NCBI RefSeq assembly: GCF_002407605.1
Contig: NZ_NXGV01000006.1
Location: 1,124-65,123, forward strand
Length of the DNA: 64,000 nt
Direction of reading: 5' to 3'
Origin: Marinobacter sp. ANT_B65
GTDB taxonomy: Bacteria > Pseudomonadota > Gammaproteobacteria > Pseudomonadales > Oleiphilaceae
The position numbers and the translations under genes were made by a program. This document shows positions 39,889 through 49,671 of the stretch, piece by piece; the first letter of the stretch is position 1, and every line of letters begins with the position of its first letter. The notes below the pieces were generated by a model that was given only the letters and a program-made list of their open reading frames with translations, had not been told where the DNA came from and made no database searches.

Positions 39889-40593
39889 CTACTCAAACGC
39901 CCAACGCAAAAACGCTTTTTTCTCTTCGTCATTAGCGGTTGCCCAGACTGCCTTCAAACGGTTCAGGGAACTCATATCACTATCAGACAAAGCTCCGTCG
40001 TCTGCACCCGGATCACCCGGAACGGGAGTTCGTACTGTCAAAGTACTGTCTGAGGGTGACCAATCCGAAGACGTTGCGAGGATCCCGCCATCAGCGCTCA
40101 CAATGGAAGCGGAGAACTCAGGCATCATCTGCTCTGCTTGTCGCCGGGTTTCCGGCTTGTCAAATTCAAATCGATAGGTCTCATCAGGGCTCGCCTCGAA
40201 TCGTACGACCTGCGGCTCGCTTTCAATCACGTAAACTTTCGACTCACCATTGCCTACAACGCCGGGCTTGGCCCAGATAGTTTTATAAGTGAAGACCACT
40301 TCGTTTTCACCCGGGAGCAGCGCATAATCCAGCGCCAGGTCATCCATCATATAATTGGTCATCGCACGCCCGTTCACCTGGCTTACGCTGATAGCACCCG
40401 GCGCCTTCAGCGTAGACGCATTCACAGCTGTGGCTGGATTTCCCTCCCAGGTCTCCAGCTTGGTAACCGCCGACGAACAACCAACCAGTAAACCAAGAAG
40501 CGCAACCGGAAGCAGCGCCCGAATCAACCGGAAACACCAGCCGGAATGGTTCAACTTCAACCTGCTAAGACGTAAAACGTGACTGATACTCAT
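39889..40593 (-). CDS. DUF2057-like lipoprotein
   Basis: This 234-residue protein has a basic N-terminus, a hydrophobic stretch and a lipobox with cysteine at residue 39 (LLVGCSS), so it is a predicted lipoprotein. The body resembles the DUF2057 (YccT-like) family, with LPGENEVVFTYKTIW and a FEASPDETYRFEF beta segment. The C-terminal 35 residues are hydrophilic and end in EKKAFLRWAFE. Function is unknown. The leader before the hydrophobic segment is long (about 20 residues). It is convergent with the acyltransferase gene. Confidence 0.75.
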   Translation of the reverse strand: MSISHVLRLSRLKLNHSGWCFRLIRALLPVALLGLLVGCSSAVTKLETWEGNPATAVNASTLKAPGAISVSQVNGRAMTNYMMDDLALDYALLPGENEVVFTYKTIWAKPGVVGNGESKVYVIESEPQVVRFEASPDETYRFEFDKPETRRQAEQMMPEFSASIVSADGGILATSSDWSPSDSTLTVRTPVPGDPGADDGALSDSDMSSLNRLKAVWATANDEEKKAFLRWAFE

Positions 40594-40849
40594 TTTATCT
40601 CCTGTACGATTCGGATGAGAGCCAAGACGGGCAAAGGATACAGCCTGCTATCTGTGTATTCTGAACACAGCCCCCGCATAGAGCAACAAGATACACGAAA
40701 GAGTATGGCGCGTGCTCAGGCTGCATGCGCGACCATATAAATGTCAAAAAATGTTGAATTTGCCCAGAATTGTATTAATTTTAAACAAACGCCTATCAAT
40801 TACGCAGCCTCACGAATACAAGCGCAAACAAGGGGCTCAGGAGCCGGCC

Positions 40850-41053
40850 ATGAACGTTCATGTCAGATCGGGAGAAGAGGGCCGCGCGCCCTTTCGCAGC
40901 AATCGGTTCTTCTGTGTCGGAAACAGGTGGTATTTCACTACTCGAGAAGGCTTTGACAGCGGCCCCTTCGCTTCCAGGGAACGGGCTGAAACCGGGCTGA
41001 AGCGTTTTCTGCACGTAGTCAGACTGCTCCCTGAGGAACCGAAGGTGCATTGA
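40850..41053 (+). CDS. Small protein of unknown function (DUF6316-like)
   Basis: This 67-residue basic protein has a central NRFFCVGNRWYFTTREGFDSGPFASRERAE segment. The WYFxTREG..GPF pattern recalls a small family in marine gammaproteobacteria, which I believe is DUF6316, but I cannot confirm the name. The ATG at 40850 has AGGAG 9 bases upstream, a strong site. It has no signal peptide or membrane segment. It stands alone, convergent with pgpA. The 256 bases before it show no other gene. Confidence 0.65.
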   Translation: MNVHVRSGEEGRAPFRSNRFFCVGNRWYFTTREGFDSGPFASRERAETGLKRFLHVVRLLPEEPKVH

Positions 41054-41077
41054 GTCCGAAATGCGGAGAAAACTCTT

Positions 41078-41605
41078 TTAAAGAATGTATGGCATCAGCC
41101 AGGTATCAATGGCGAGCAGACACAATAGTGACATAATGCCCGCAACCACATCGTCTACCATAATCCCCAGCCCACCAGGCAAGCGCTCATCCAGCCAGTT
41201 AATAGGCCAGGGCTTGAGGACATCAAAAAACCTGAACAACAGGAAAGCCAGCAACACACCATAGATCTGGTCCGGGAAAAGCCCGAGGGCGATCCACATT
41301 CCCACAAACTCATCCCACACTATCCCTCCATGGTCATGTACTTTCAGGTCGTCCGCTGTTTTTCCACAAAGCCAGATACCCACCACAAAGGCCAGTGCAA
41401 CAACAAGCCAGTAGGCGACCGGAGGCAGCCAGGCAAACCCGTACCATATGGGAATTGCGGCCAGGCTACCCCAGGTACCCGGAGCCCGGGGCGCAGCACC
41501 GCTACCGAACCCGAACGCCAACAGGTGTACAGGGTTTTTCAGAAACCCCGGCGGCAGGATAGCCTGAGGTAAATCCGGCTCAGGCCACTGATCTTCCTGG
41601 CTCAT
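41078..41605 (-). CDS. pgpA: Phosphatidylglycerophosphatase A
   Basis: PgpA dephosphorylates phosphatidylglycerol phosphate in phosphatidylglycerol synthesis. This 175-residue membrane protein starts with the family segment LLAFGFGSGAAPRAPGTWGSLAA and has DDVVAGIMS and HDHGGIVWDEFVGMW, which hold the acidic residues expected at the active site. The start overlaps the thiL stop by 4 bases (ATGA). It is last in the nusB-thiL-pgpA group. Confidence 0.94.
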   Translation of the reverse strand: MSQEDQWPEPDLPQAILPPGFLKNPVHLLAFGFGSGAAPRAPGTWGSLAAIPIWYGFAWLPPVAYWLVVALAFVVGIWLCGKTADDLKVHDHGGIVWDEFVGMWIALGLFPDQIYGVLLAFLLFRFFDVLKPWPINWLDERLPGGLGIMVDDVVAGIMSLLCLLAIDTWLMPYIL

Positions 41606-42576
41606 AATTCTCTCCTGAAGTGATCAAAGCCAACGGCACCAGATTCCGAAACTACAGTATCGCCATCAAGTCGCAACCCCGGTGCCGCTTCAACCACACC
41701 AATAACCGTGAACTGCTGCTTCAGTGATGATGACGCCCCCATCCAGGCTGATTCAGGGATCGTTGCGCAAAGCTCGTAGTCATCCCCGGAATGCAGCGCA
41801 TAATCGAGGGACTCAACACCCTTCAAGCGGGTCAGTGCAGCCGAAACAGGCACCCTGGCACGCTCGATATTCGCGCCAACCGAGGAGGCCTCTAGAATAT
41901 GCCCCAGATCTGCCAGCAAACCATCTGATATATCAATAGCAGAGGTCGCAAGGCCTCTCAGACCAGCCCCCAACCCCAGTCTTGGCAAGGGATGGTGGTA
42001 ACGTTCCAGCACAAACGCCTCATCAGCAAAGGAACTTTGTGCGTCGACGTCGCTCCGGGACTCAAGATAGCCCAGCGCAGCCCCGGCATCACCCAGAGTA
42101 CCGGATACCACCACAAGGTCGCCTGGCCTGGCCCCGGAACGAAGAATGGCAGCCCCTCGCGGAACCAGACCATGCACCTGCAGACTCAACACCAGAGGAC
42201 CCCGGGTTGTGTCACCACCTGCAAGTATAAGCCCGAATGCGTCCGCAGCTTTCCCCAGCCCGGAGGCAAAGCTGCACAACCAGGCCTCATCAGCCTCGGG
42301 CAGGGTCAGCGCAAGAGTATAGGAAACCGGTTCAGCACCCATAGCAGCAAGATCACTGGTGGCTACCGCAAGCGCTCTCCAGCCAAGGTAGTCAGGGCGG
42401 TAATCAAGCGGGAAATGCACGCCCTCAACCAGTGTATCTATGGAAAAAACCAGATCAGAATCTGAAGGAACCCGTTGGACAGCACAGTCGTCACCCGGCC
42501 CCACAAGAATAGAGTGAGCGCCGTGCAATCGGGCCAGAGGCATAAAATACTGCCGAATCAGCTCAAATTCGCCCAT
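41602..42576 (-). CDS. thiL: Thiamine-monophosphate kinase
   Basis: ThiL phosphorylates thiamine monophosphate to thiamine diphosphate, the cofactor of IlvI in this window. It is an AIR-synthase-like kinase with GPGDDCAVQR (about 27-36), the Mg-binding SIDTLVEGVHF, GDTTRGP and ISDGLLADLGHI. Length 324 is usual. It lies 3 bases after nusB and overlaps pgpA by 4 bases. Confidence 0.95.
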   Translation of the reverse strand: MGEFELIRQYFMPLARLHGAHSILVGPGDDCAVQRVPSDSDLVFSIDTLVEGVHFPLDYRPDYLGWRALAVATSDLAAMGAEPVSYTLALTLPEADEAWLCSFASGLGKAADAFGLILAGGDTTRGPLVLSLQVHGLVPRGAAILRSGARPGDLVVVSGTLGDAGAALGYLESRSDVDAQSSFADEAFVLERYHHPLPRLGLGAGLRGLATSAIDISDGLLADLGHILEASSVGANIERARVPVSAALTRLKGVESLDYALHSGDDYELCATIPESAWMGASSSLKQQFTVIGVVEAAPGLRLDGDTVVSESGAVGFDHFRREL

Positions 42577-42579
42577 CGA

Positions 42580-43056
42580 TCAGCGAGGACGGGTCTCGGC
42601 AAGACGCAAACGCCGACCCAGCTTGTCCAGCACGCTGTTAACAAACTTGTGCCCGTCTGTGCCTCCGAAACGCTTAGCCAGCTCGATGCCTTCGTTGATC
42701 ACCACTTTGTAAGGTACATCCAGGCGGTGACGCAGTTCATAGGCACCCACGCGGACAATCGCAAGCTCCACCGGGTCTACCTCATGCAGAGGGCGATCGA
42801 GAAACGGCTCAATCAGCCTGTCCAGTTCGGACTGATCACGATATACCCCACGCAGGACGTCACGGAAGTACAGGGTATCAACCTTGGTCATGTCGTTGTC
42901 GACCATGAACTCGGCTTCAATATCCGAGATCGGGCTCTTGGTAAAGTGGCGCTGATAAAGCCCTTGCATTGCCAGAACCCGGGCACGGCGACGATCACCA
43001 GCTTTTGGCTGGCCGGATGGCGCCGGGCGGGATGTTGTATCTTCAGTATCGCTCAT
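42580..43056 (-). CDS. nusB: Transcription antitermination factor NusB
   Basis: NusB binds boxA RNA together with S10 in rRNA antitermination complexes. The 158-residue protein has a 25-residue polar N-terminus and then the family fold ([45 protein letters not shown]). Its start overlaps the ribH stop by one base (TAATG). It is placed after ribH as in most gammaproteobacteria. Confidence 0.96.
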   Translation of the reverse strand: MSDTEDTTSRPAPSGQPKAGDRRRARVLAMQGLYQRHFTKSPISDIEAEFMVDNDMTKVDTLYFRDVLRGVYRDQSELDRLIEPFLDRPLHEVDPVELAIVRVGAYELRHRLDVPYKVVINEGIELAKRFGGTDGHKFVNSVLDKLGRRLRLAETRPR

Positions 43057-43532
43057 TACTCACCCAGCTTATTGAACAGGCTGACCATTTCCAGCGCCGT
43101 GATTGCCGCTTCAGCGCCTTTGTTCCCGGCTTTGGTGCCCGAGCGCTCGATTGCCTGTTCGATAGAATCAACAGTCAGCACACCAAAGGTCACAGGTACG
43201 TCTGTTTCCAGACTTACCGCACCAAGGCCGCTGGAGGCTTCGCCTGCAACATACTCAAAATGAGGAGTTCCACCCCGAATAACCGCACCCAGTGCAATGA
43301 TGGCGCTGTATCCACCCGTTTCCGCAACACGCTTTACAGCCAGCGGCATTTCATAGGCTCCGGGGACCCGCACAATGGTGATATCACTATCAGCAATACC
43401 GTGCCTACGCAGGGTGTCAACTGCACCACTTACCAGGCTCTCCACAACAAAGCCGTTAAAACGCCCAACCACAAGCGCGTAACGACCACTGCACTGGGTA
43501 AAATCACCTTCAATTACTTTGATATCTGCCAT
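43056..43532 (-). CDS. ribH: 6,7-dimethyl-8-ribityllumazine synthase
   Basis: RibH condenses the pyrimidine intermediate with dihydroxybutanone phosphate to make lumazine, the substrate of riboflavin synthase. The RFN fold motifs are present: [27 protein letters not shown] and [25 protein letters not shown] placed the start at the ATG at 43532 (AAGGAG upstream), giving 158 residues. It lies 47 bases after ribBX and before nusB. Confidence 0.96.
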   Translation of the reverse strand: MADIKVIEGDFTQCSGRYALVVGRFNGFVVESLVSGAVDTLRRHGIADSDITIVRVPGAYEMPLAVKRVAETGGYSAIIALGAVIRGGTPHFEYVAGEASSGLGAVSLETDVPVTFGVLTVDSIEQAIERSGTKAGNKGAEAAITALEMVSLFNKLGE

Positions 43533-43579
43533 CTGTGGCTCCTTCTCGTGCTGCAGGCACAATGCTGCAGCCAGGTTTG

Positions 43580-44695
43580 TCAGTCTGGTGTGTAAGGAAT
43601 GTACTCAACCACTTCCAGATCAAATCCGGAAATTGCCGAGTACTTGACGGGAGGGCTCAACAATCGCATCTTGCTGACACCAATGTCCCGCAGAATCTGG
43701 GAGCCTGTGCCCACGGTAAAATATACACCAGAGCTGCCCTTGCCAGCGGGGCCGTGCCCTTGATCAAAAAACTCCTGAATACGGTCTTCCAGATTATAAC
43801 TGTCCTCAGCACTGTTCAGCAGAACTACAACGCCGCAACCCTCTTTCGCCACCTTGGCAAGAGCATGATGCAGTGGCCAGCTACGGGAATCCTTCCGACG
43901 CGCTCCAAGCAGGTCCCGAAGCGTATCAGTAATGTGAACCCGCACGTGTACCGGCTCGTCCGTGGGAATTTCGCCAAATACCATGGCCAGGTGCGTTGAG
44001 CCCTGAATAACATCCCGGTATGTACGTAGCTTGAACAAACCATACTCGGTATCGAGCTGATTCTCTTCAACACACTCAACTGTGCGTTCATGGGTGGTGC
44101 GATAGTGAATCAGGTCAGCAATAGTCCCGATTTTGAGTCCGTGCTCTACAGCAAAGCGCTCAAGGTCTTCCTTCCGCGCCATGGAACCGTCGTCGTTCAT
44201 GACTTCGCAGATAACACCCGCTGGCTCACAACCTGCTAAAGCAGCCAGATCACAAGAGGCCTCTGTATGGCCCGCCCGGCTAAGAACTCCGCCCGGGTCG
44301 GACATCAGGGGGAAGATATGCCCTGGCTGAACCAAATCCGTTGCTTTAGCATTGCGGGCAACTGCTGCCTGCACAGTGCGGGCACGATCCGCCGCCGATA
44401 TCCCAGTGGTTACACCCGTAGCGGCTTCAATAGACAGCGTGAATTTGGTGCCAAAACCGGAAGCATTTTGTTGCACCATTAACGGCAGGCCCAACTGTTC
44501 ACAGCGATCACGGGTCATGGGCATACAGATAAGGCCCCGGCCAAAGCGAGCCATGAAGTTGATATCTTCGGCTGTACAATACTCGGCCGCCATCACCAGG
44601 TCACCTTCGTTCTCCCGGTCTTCATCATCCATCAGGATAACCATCTTGCCCTGGCGGATGTCCTCAATTATTTCTTCTACGCTGTTCAGTGCCAT
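43580..44695 (-). CDS. ribBX: 3,4-dihydroxy-2-butanone-4-phosphate synthase fused to a degenerate GTP cyclohydrolase II domain (RibBX type)
   Basis: The N-terminal domain (about residues 1-205) is an intact dihydroxybutanone phosphate synthase, with [26 protein letters not shown] and [13 protein letters not shown]. The C-terminal domain aligns with GTP cyclohydrolase II but lacks the three zinc cysteines: where active enzymes have a C...CDC pattern this one has [20 protein letters not shown], and the catalytic GRGIGL region is also gone. GTP cyclohydrolase activity must come from another gene. The ATG at 44695 is preferred over a GTG at 44707. Confidence 0.9.
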   Translation of the reverse strand: MALNSVEEIIEDIRQGKMVILMDDEDRENEGDLVMAAEYCTAEDINFMARFGRGLICMPMTRDRCEQLGLPLMVQQNASGFGTKFTLSIEAATGVTTGISAADRARTVQAAVARNAKATDLVQPGHIFPLMSDPGGVLSRAGHTEASCDLAALAGCEPAGVICEVMNDDGSMARKEDLERFAVEHGLKIGTIADLIHYRTTHERTVECVEENQLDTEYGLFKLRTYRDVIQGSTHLAMVFGEIPTDEPVHVRVHITDTLRDLLGARRKDSRSWPLHHALAKVAKEGCGVVVLLNSAEDSYNLEDRIQEFFDQGHGPAGKGSSGVYFTVGTGSQILRDIGVSKMRLLSPPVKYSAISGFDLEVVEYIPYTPD

Positions 44696-44770
44696 GCTGT
44701 TTTGCACCCTTTCAATGCACCCGTCGCAGCCTTACGCAGCAACCTTGGGGCGCACTGTGAATTTAAACGT

Positions 44771-45886
44771 TTAGCGGCGAACCAGAATCAGACGCTGGTC
44801 GTCTCCTACCTGTCGCCGGTCCTGTACGATCCACTCAACCTTGTCGGCCATGGTCTCCAGCGGAAGGTGCGCTGTCGGCCGGCCGGTACTTCCCAAAAAA
44901 ACCGGGGCCTGGTAAAGCCAGAGCTCATCCACCAGTTTCTCACTGATGAATGTTCCCGCCAGCGTTGGCCCCGCTTCAACCAGCAATTCGTTGATACCTA
45001 ATTTACCCAACGAATCCAAAAGCTGGGCAACATCGATACCATTATCTTTCCATGCAACACCCTTCAGCCGGATACCCAAGGCGGCAAGATCCTGCGCCGG
45101 AGCCGTCGCCAGGGTGGATGAGGCACAAAACACCTGAACCTTCCCGCCGCGCAAAATGGTTGCTGAAGGAGGCGTTCTGGCGTCCCGGTCAGCAATAACA
45201 CGCAATGGCTGCCGGGAAGGCTCGGTTGCATCACCAATATCTCCAAGCTCTTCACGCCGCACAGTTAATGAGGGATCGTCTGCAAGCACAGTTCCTACAC
45301 CCGTAAGAATGGCATCACTGACCGCCCTCAACCTCTGAACATCGCGACGGGCCTCATTACCGGTTATCCACTGGCTTTCACCCGAAGCCATGGCCGTGCG
45401 GCCATCGAGACTGGCAGCCATCTTGAGCCGGACCCAGGGACGACCGGTATTCATCCGCTTCATGAATCCCGGGTTCAGACGGGCCGCTTCATCCGCCAGA
45501 AGCCCTTCCCTGACTCTGATTCCGGCTTCCCGAAGCATGTCCAACCCCCTCCCGGAGACAGACGGGTTCGGATCTTTAGTGGCGGCAAAGACGCGCGACA
45601 CACCTGCATCAATCAAAGCTCTTGCGCACGGAGGTGTGCGCCCAAAATGACTACAAGGTTCCAGTGTGACATACGCTGTAGCACCACGGGCGGCATGACC
45701 AGCCTGACTCAGCGCGCGGATTTCTGCATGAGCCTCTCCGGCCCGCTCATGCCAGCCCTCGCCCAGAATCTTGTCACCACGAGCTATCACGCAGCCAACC
45801 CGCGGGTTGGGGTGCGTTGAATAGCGGCCCCGCCATGCAAGCTGCACTGCTCTGGCCATCATGGAGCGATCCCGGGCTTCGGTCAT
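44771..45886 (-). CDS. ribD: Riboflavin deaminase/reductase RibD
   Basis: This bifunctional enzyme deaminates and then reduces the pyrimidine intermediate of riboflavin synthesis. The N-terminal deaminase has the zinc residues HAE ([11 protein letters not shown]) and [15 protein letters not shown]; the C-terminal reductase contains [16 protein letters not shown] and [14 protein letters not shown]. At 371 residues it is complete. It overlaps the nrdR end by 4 bases. The next gene is ribBX after 75 bases; ribE, usual at this place, is missing. Confidence 0.96.
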   Translation of the reverse strand: MTEARDRSMMARAVQLAWRGRYSTHPNPRVGCVIARGDKILGEGWHERAGEAHAEIRALSQAGHAARGATAYVTLEPCSHFGRTPPCARALIDAGVSRVFAATKDPNPSVSGRGLDMLREAGIRVREGLLADEAARLNPGFMKRMNTGRPWVRLKMAASLDGRTAMASGESQWITGNEARRDVQRLRAVSDAILTGVGTVLADDPSLTVRREELGDIGDATEPSRQPLRVIADRDARTPPSATILRGGKVQVFCASSTLATAPAQDLAALGIRLKGVAWKDNGIDVAQLLDSLGKLGINELLVEAGPTLAGTFISEKLVDELWLYQAPVFLGSTGRPTAHLPLETMADKVEWIVQDRRQVGDDQRLILVRR

Positions 45887-46401
45887 TTCTGTCCTTTTGG
45901 TGAATGGTTGTCCGCCAGCGCTTTCGCAACATCAACCGCCGTTTCGCCGCTGGAGGCAGAGAGCCGCTCAATTTCCTCCTTGAATTCGTTGATATCCTGA
46001 AAACTACGGTAAACGGAGGCAAACCGGACATAGGCAACTTTGTCGAGCTGACGTAGTTCGGTCATCACCTCTTCACCCAGTTGCATGGATTTAACCTCAC
46101 GCTCTCCAGTCGCCCGCAAGCGATATTTGATGCGATTCAACGCGGCATCAATCTCTTCAATGCTGACCGGACGTTTTTCCAGAGCCTTCATAATCCCCGA
46201 ACGCAGCTTCTCTTCATCAAAGGGCTGACGTATGCCGTCCTGCTTAACGACTCGGGGCATGACCAGCTCAGCAGATTCAAACGTGGTAAAGCGTTCACGA
46301 CAGGAGATGCACTCCCGGCGGCGGCGCACCTGATCTCCCTCGGCCACCAGACGCGAGTCAATAACCTTGGTATCTGCTTCACCACAGAAAGGACAGTGCA
46401 T
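45883..46401 (-). CDS. nrdR: Transcriptional repressor NrdR
   Basis: NrdR represses ribonucleotide reductase genes in response to dATP/ATP. The N-terminal zinc ribbon has Cys3, Cys6, Cys31 and Cys34 (CPFC...CISC), followed by an ATP-cone domain ([21 protein letters not shown]). At 172 residues it is slightly longer than average because of a polar C-terminal tail. It lies 72 bases after glyA and is coupled to ribD by a 4-base overlap. Confidence 0.96.
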   Translation of the reverse strand: MHCPFCGEADTKVIDSRLVAEGDQVRRRRECISCRERFTTFESAELVMPRVVKQDGIRQPFDEEKLRSGIMKALEKRPVSIEEIDAALNRIKYRLRATGEREVKSMQLGEEVMTELRQLDKVAYVRFASVYRSFQDINEFKEEIERLSASSGETAVDVAKALADNHSPKGQK

Positions 46402-46423
46402 ATCAGAAACTCCGGAGAGAAAG

Positions 46424-46457
46424 CCCGGCAGCGCGGTTAATTCACGCGCTACCCGGG
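46424..46457. other. Imperfect hairpin between glyA and nrdR
   Basis: CCCGG-c-AGCGCG pairs with CGCGCT-a-CCGGG around a 9-base loop, with one bulge. No T run follows in either direction. It may weaken readthrough from glyA into nrdR. Confidence 0.3.
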
Positions 46458-46473
46458 AGGTGCTGCCAAATGC

Positions 46474-47727
46474 TTAGCCGTACACCGGGAAACGCGCGCA
46501 CAGGCTTGCAACCTGCTCACGGACCTGGGTGTTTACAGCTTCGTCGTCCAGGTTATCAAGAATATCGCAGATCCAGCCTGCCAGCTCACGGCATTCTGCC
46601 TCACCAAAACCACGAGTAGTAACGGCTGGCGTACCCAGTCGAAGGCCTGAGGTCACAAACGGAGAGCGTGGATCGTTGGGAACTGCATTCTTGTTCACCG
46701 TAATATGTGCACGACCCAAGGCAGCATCTGCATCCTTACCAGTAATGTCCTGCTTGATCAGGCTGACCAGGAACAGGTGATTTTTGGTACCACCGGAAAC
46801 CACGTCGTAGCCACGATCAATGAAAACCTGAGCCATGGCCGAAGCGTTCTTCACCACCTGCTGCTGATAGGCCTTGAACTCGTCACTCATAGCTTCTTTA
46901 AAGCAGATCGCCTTGGCGGCAATCACGTGCATCAGCGGGCCGCCCTGACCACCAGGGAAGACAGCAGAGTTCAGCTTCTTGTGCAGCGCCTCGTCGTCAC
47001 AGGCCAGAATCAGTCCACCACGGGGGCCGCGCAGCGTTTTATGCGTGGTAGTGGTTACCACGTGTGCGTGGGGCACAGGATCGGGATACACGCCGGCAGC
47101 GACCAGACCGGCCACGTGGGCCATGTCTACGAACAGATAGGCACCAACCTTATCCGCAATGGCACGGAAGCGGGCGAAATCAAGCTCCTGGGAGTAGGCC
47201 GAGAAACCAGCAATAATCATCTTCGGCTTGTGTTCAACCGCCTGGGCTTCCAGCTCATCGTAATCAATCAGGCCGGTATCGGTGTTGATACCGTACTGAA
47301 CAGCGTTATAGATCTTGCCGGAAAAGTTCACGCTCGCACCGTGGGTCAGGTGACCTCCGTGGGCCAGACTCATCCCCAGAACGGTATCACCCGGTTTTAC
47401 CAGTGCCATGAATACAGCAGAGTTAGCCTGCGAGCCGGAATGGGGCTGGACGTTAGCGTATGCGGCACCGAACAGTTCTTTGGCGCGGTCAATTGCCAGC
47501 TGCTCAGCAATATCAACAAACTCGCACCCACCGTAGTAGCGCTTACCGGGATAACCCTCTGCGTACTTGTTGGTCAAATCGCTGCCCTGAGCTTCCATGA
47601 CCCGAGGACTGGTGTAGTTCTCAGATGCAATCAGCTCAATATGAGCCTCCTGGCGCTTGCTTTCCGCCTGCATGGCGTTCCAGAGTTCGTCGTCAAAACC
47701 GGCGATCTTCATATCACGATTAAACAT
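46474..47727 (-). CDS. glyA: Serine hydroxymethyltransferase
   Basis: GlyA interconverts serine and glycine with tetrahydrofolate, supplying one-carbon units. This PLP enzyme has the lysine in [15 protein letters not shown] (about 229) and the standard N-terminal [28 protein letters not shown]. Length 417 is usual. The ATG at 47727 has a weak ribosome site; an ATG at 47712 is possible. It is divergent from ettA; the 282 bases between them hold only weak promoter-like sequences. Confidence 0.97.
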   Translation of the reverse strand: MFNRDMKIAGFDDELWNAMQAESKRQEAHIELIASENYTSPRVMEAQGSDLTNKYAEGYPGKRYYGGCEFVDIAEQLAIDRAKELFGAAYANVQPHSGSQANSAVFMALVKPGDTVLGMSLAHGGHLTHGASVNFSGKIYNAVQYGINTDTGLIDYDELEAQAVEHKPKMIIAGFSAYSQELDFARFRAIADKVGAYLFVDMAHVAGLVAAGVYPDPVPHAHVVTTTTHKTLRGPRGGLILACDDEALHKKLNSAVFPGGQGGPLMHVIAAKAICFKEAMSDEFKAYQQQVVKNASAMAQVFIDRGYDVVSGGTKNHLFLVSLIKQDITGKDADAALGRAHITVNKNAVPNDPRSPFVTSGLRLGTPAVTTRGFGEAECRELAGWICDILDNLDDEAVNTQVREQVASLCARFPVYG

Positions 47728-48009
47728 CGGTGCGCTGCCCCTGTGTGCTTGGCTGGCCCGGAGAGTCTTGGAAATAGCCCCCGGAATCCCTTAAAATTCG
47801 GGCCGCTATTCTAGCCCATTACCGGGTTGAAAATCACCTTTTATACAGTTCGCAGATACCGCCATACCGATATCACTCATTTTCCTGAAATTGCTATAGC
47901 ACCCGGGTTTCGATACCTTACAAACCCAATTGCAACATTCAATGATGCGCTTACTGAAAGCGCCTCAGACACCCGACATATCTCGCATTCTAAAGAGGGT
48001 AATGCTTTT

Positions 48010-49671
48010 ATGGCCCAGTACGTATACAGCATGAACCGCGTGGGCAAAGTGGTTCCGCCCAAGCGCGAAATTCTCAAAGATATTTCCCTGAGCTTCTTCC
48101 CGGGTGCAAAAATAGGTGTACTCGGCCTCAACGGTTCCGGTAAATCCACCCTTTTACGCATTATGGCGGGAGTGGACCAGGATTACATTGGCGAAGCCCG
48201 GCCTCAGCCAGGCATCAACGTAGGCTACCTGCCCCAGGAACCCGAACTGGACGACAGCAAAACCGTTAAAGACATTGTTGACGAAGCCGTGGCCGACGTT
48301 CATAACGCTCTGGCAGAGCTGGATCAGGTTTACGCCGCCTATGCAGAGCCGGATGCGGATTTTGACGCCCTGGCCAAAAAACAGGGCAAACTGGAAGCTC
48401 TGATACAGGCCACCGATGGCCACGATATTGAACGTAAAATGGAAGTTGCCGCCGACGCGCTGCGTCTGCCCGCCTGGGATCAGCAGGTAAAGAACCTCTC
48501 TGGTGGCGAGCGCCGCCGTGTAGCCTTGTGCCGTCTGCTACTCTCAGGCCCGGACATGCTGCTGCTGGACGAGCCAACCAACCATCTGGACGCAGAATCC
48601 GTCGCCTGGCTGGAGCGCTTCCTGCACGACTACGAAGGCACAGTGGTTGCCATCACTCACGACCGCTATTTCCTCGACAACGTAGCCGGCTGGATTCTTG
48701 AACTGGACCGGGGCCAGGGCATTCCATTTGAAGGCAACTATAGCCAGTGGCTGGAAAACAAAGAACAACGCCTGGGCACCGAAGCCAAACAGGAAGCCTC
48801 GCGACAGAAAGCGATCAAGCAGGAACTGGAGTGGGTGCGCAGCAACGCCAAAGGCCGGCAATCCAAAAGCAAAGCCCGCCTTGCCCGCTTCGAAGAAATG
48901 AGCTCTCAGGATTTCCAGAAACGCAACGAAACCAACGAAATCTATATCCCGCCCGGCCCCCGCCTTGGCGACAAGGTCATCGAAGTCGAGAGCATCAGCA
49001 AGGCTTTTGGCGACCGACTGCTTTATGAAAACGTTTCTTTCTCGGTACCACCGGGCGCCATCATTGGCATCATCGGCGGGAACGGCGCAGGTAAGTCCAC
49101 TCTGTTCCGCATGATCGCCGGCCAGGATCAGCCCAATTCCGGCACCATCACCGTAGGTGAAACTGTCAAACTGGCCTATGTGGACCAAAGCCGCGACCTG
49201 GACGGATCGAAAACTGTCTGGGAACTGCTCAGCGAAGGCCAGGACATCATCAAGGTAGGCAACTACGAAACCCCATCAAGGGCGTACGCCGGCCGCTTCA
49301 ACTTCAAAGGTTCAGACCAGCAAAAACGCGTAAGCGACCTGTCCGGGGGTGAGAGGAACCGCCTGCATCTGGCCAAACTCCTGAAAGAAGGTGGCAACGT
49401 ACTGCTACTGGACGAACCTACCAACGATCTGGACGTTGAAACCCTGCGTGCGCTGGAAGAAGCTCTGCTGAACTTTCCGGGCTCCGCCATGGTTATCTCG
49501 CACGACCGATGGTTCCTGGACCGCGTGGCGACGCACATTCTGGCATTTGAAGATGACGGTGAGGTGGTGTACTTCGAGGGTAACTTTGCCGAATACGACG
49601 AAGACCATAAAAAGCGCAAAGGGGATTCCGCCATGGTGCCCCAGCGCATGAAGTACAAGAAGCTCGCCTGA
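48010..49671 (+). CDS. ettA: Energy-dependent translational throttle protein EttA
   Basis: EttA is an ABC-F ATPase that binds the ribosomal E site and gates the first elongation step according to ATP level. Two ABC domains without membrane segments are seen: GLNGSGKST (about 40) with LSGGERRRVALCR, and GGNGAGKST (about 356) with LSGGERNRLHLAK, plus two DEPTN motifs. The linker and arm region lies between. At 553 residues and ending MKYKKLA it fits EttA better than Uup. The start at 48010 matches the family; its stop overlaps the radA start. Confidence 0.94.
   Translation: MAQYVYSMNRVGKVVPPKREILKDISLSFFPGAKIGVLGLNGSGKSTLLRIMAGVDQDYIGEARPQPGINVGYLPQEPELDDSKTVKDIVDEAVADVHNALAELDQVYAAYAEPDADFDALAKKQGKLEALIQATDGHDIERKMEVAADALRLPAWDQQVKNLSGGERRRVALCRLLLSGPDMLLLDEPTNHLDAESVAWLERFLHDYEGTVVAITHDRYFLDNVAGWILELDRGQGIPFEGNYSQWLENKEQRLGTEAKQEASRQKAIKQELEWVRSNAKGRQSKSKARLARFEEMSSQDFQKRNETNEIYIPPGPRLGDKVIEVESISKAFGDRLLYENVSFSVPPGAIIGIIGGNGAGKSTLFRMIAGQDQPNSGTITVGETVKLAYVDQSRDLDGSKTVWELLSEGQDIIKVGNYETPSRAYAGRFNFKGSDQQKRVSDLSGGERNRLHLAKLLKEGGNVLLLDEPTNDLDVETLRALEEALLNFPGSAMVISHDRWFLDRVATHILAFEDDGEVVYFEGNFAEYDEDHKKRKGDSAMVPQRMKYKKLA

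Noticed and set aside
47728..48009. Promoter-like boxes between glyA and ettA (TTGCTA-N17-TACCTT for ettA, TAGAAT for glyA)
   Set aside because: The partner boxes are weak and several alternatives are equally good, so I did not annotate them as promoters.
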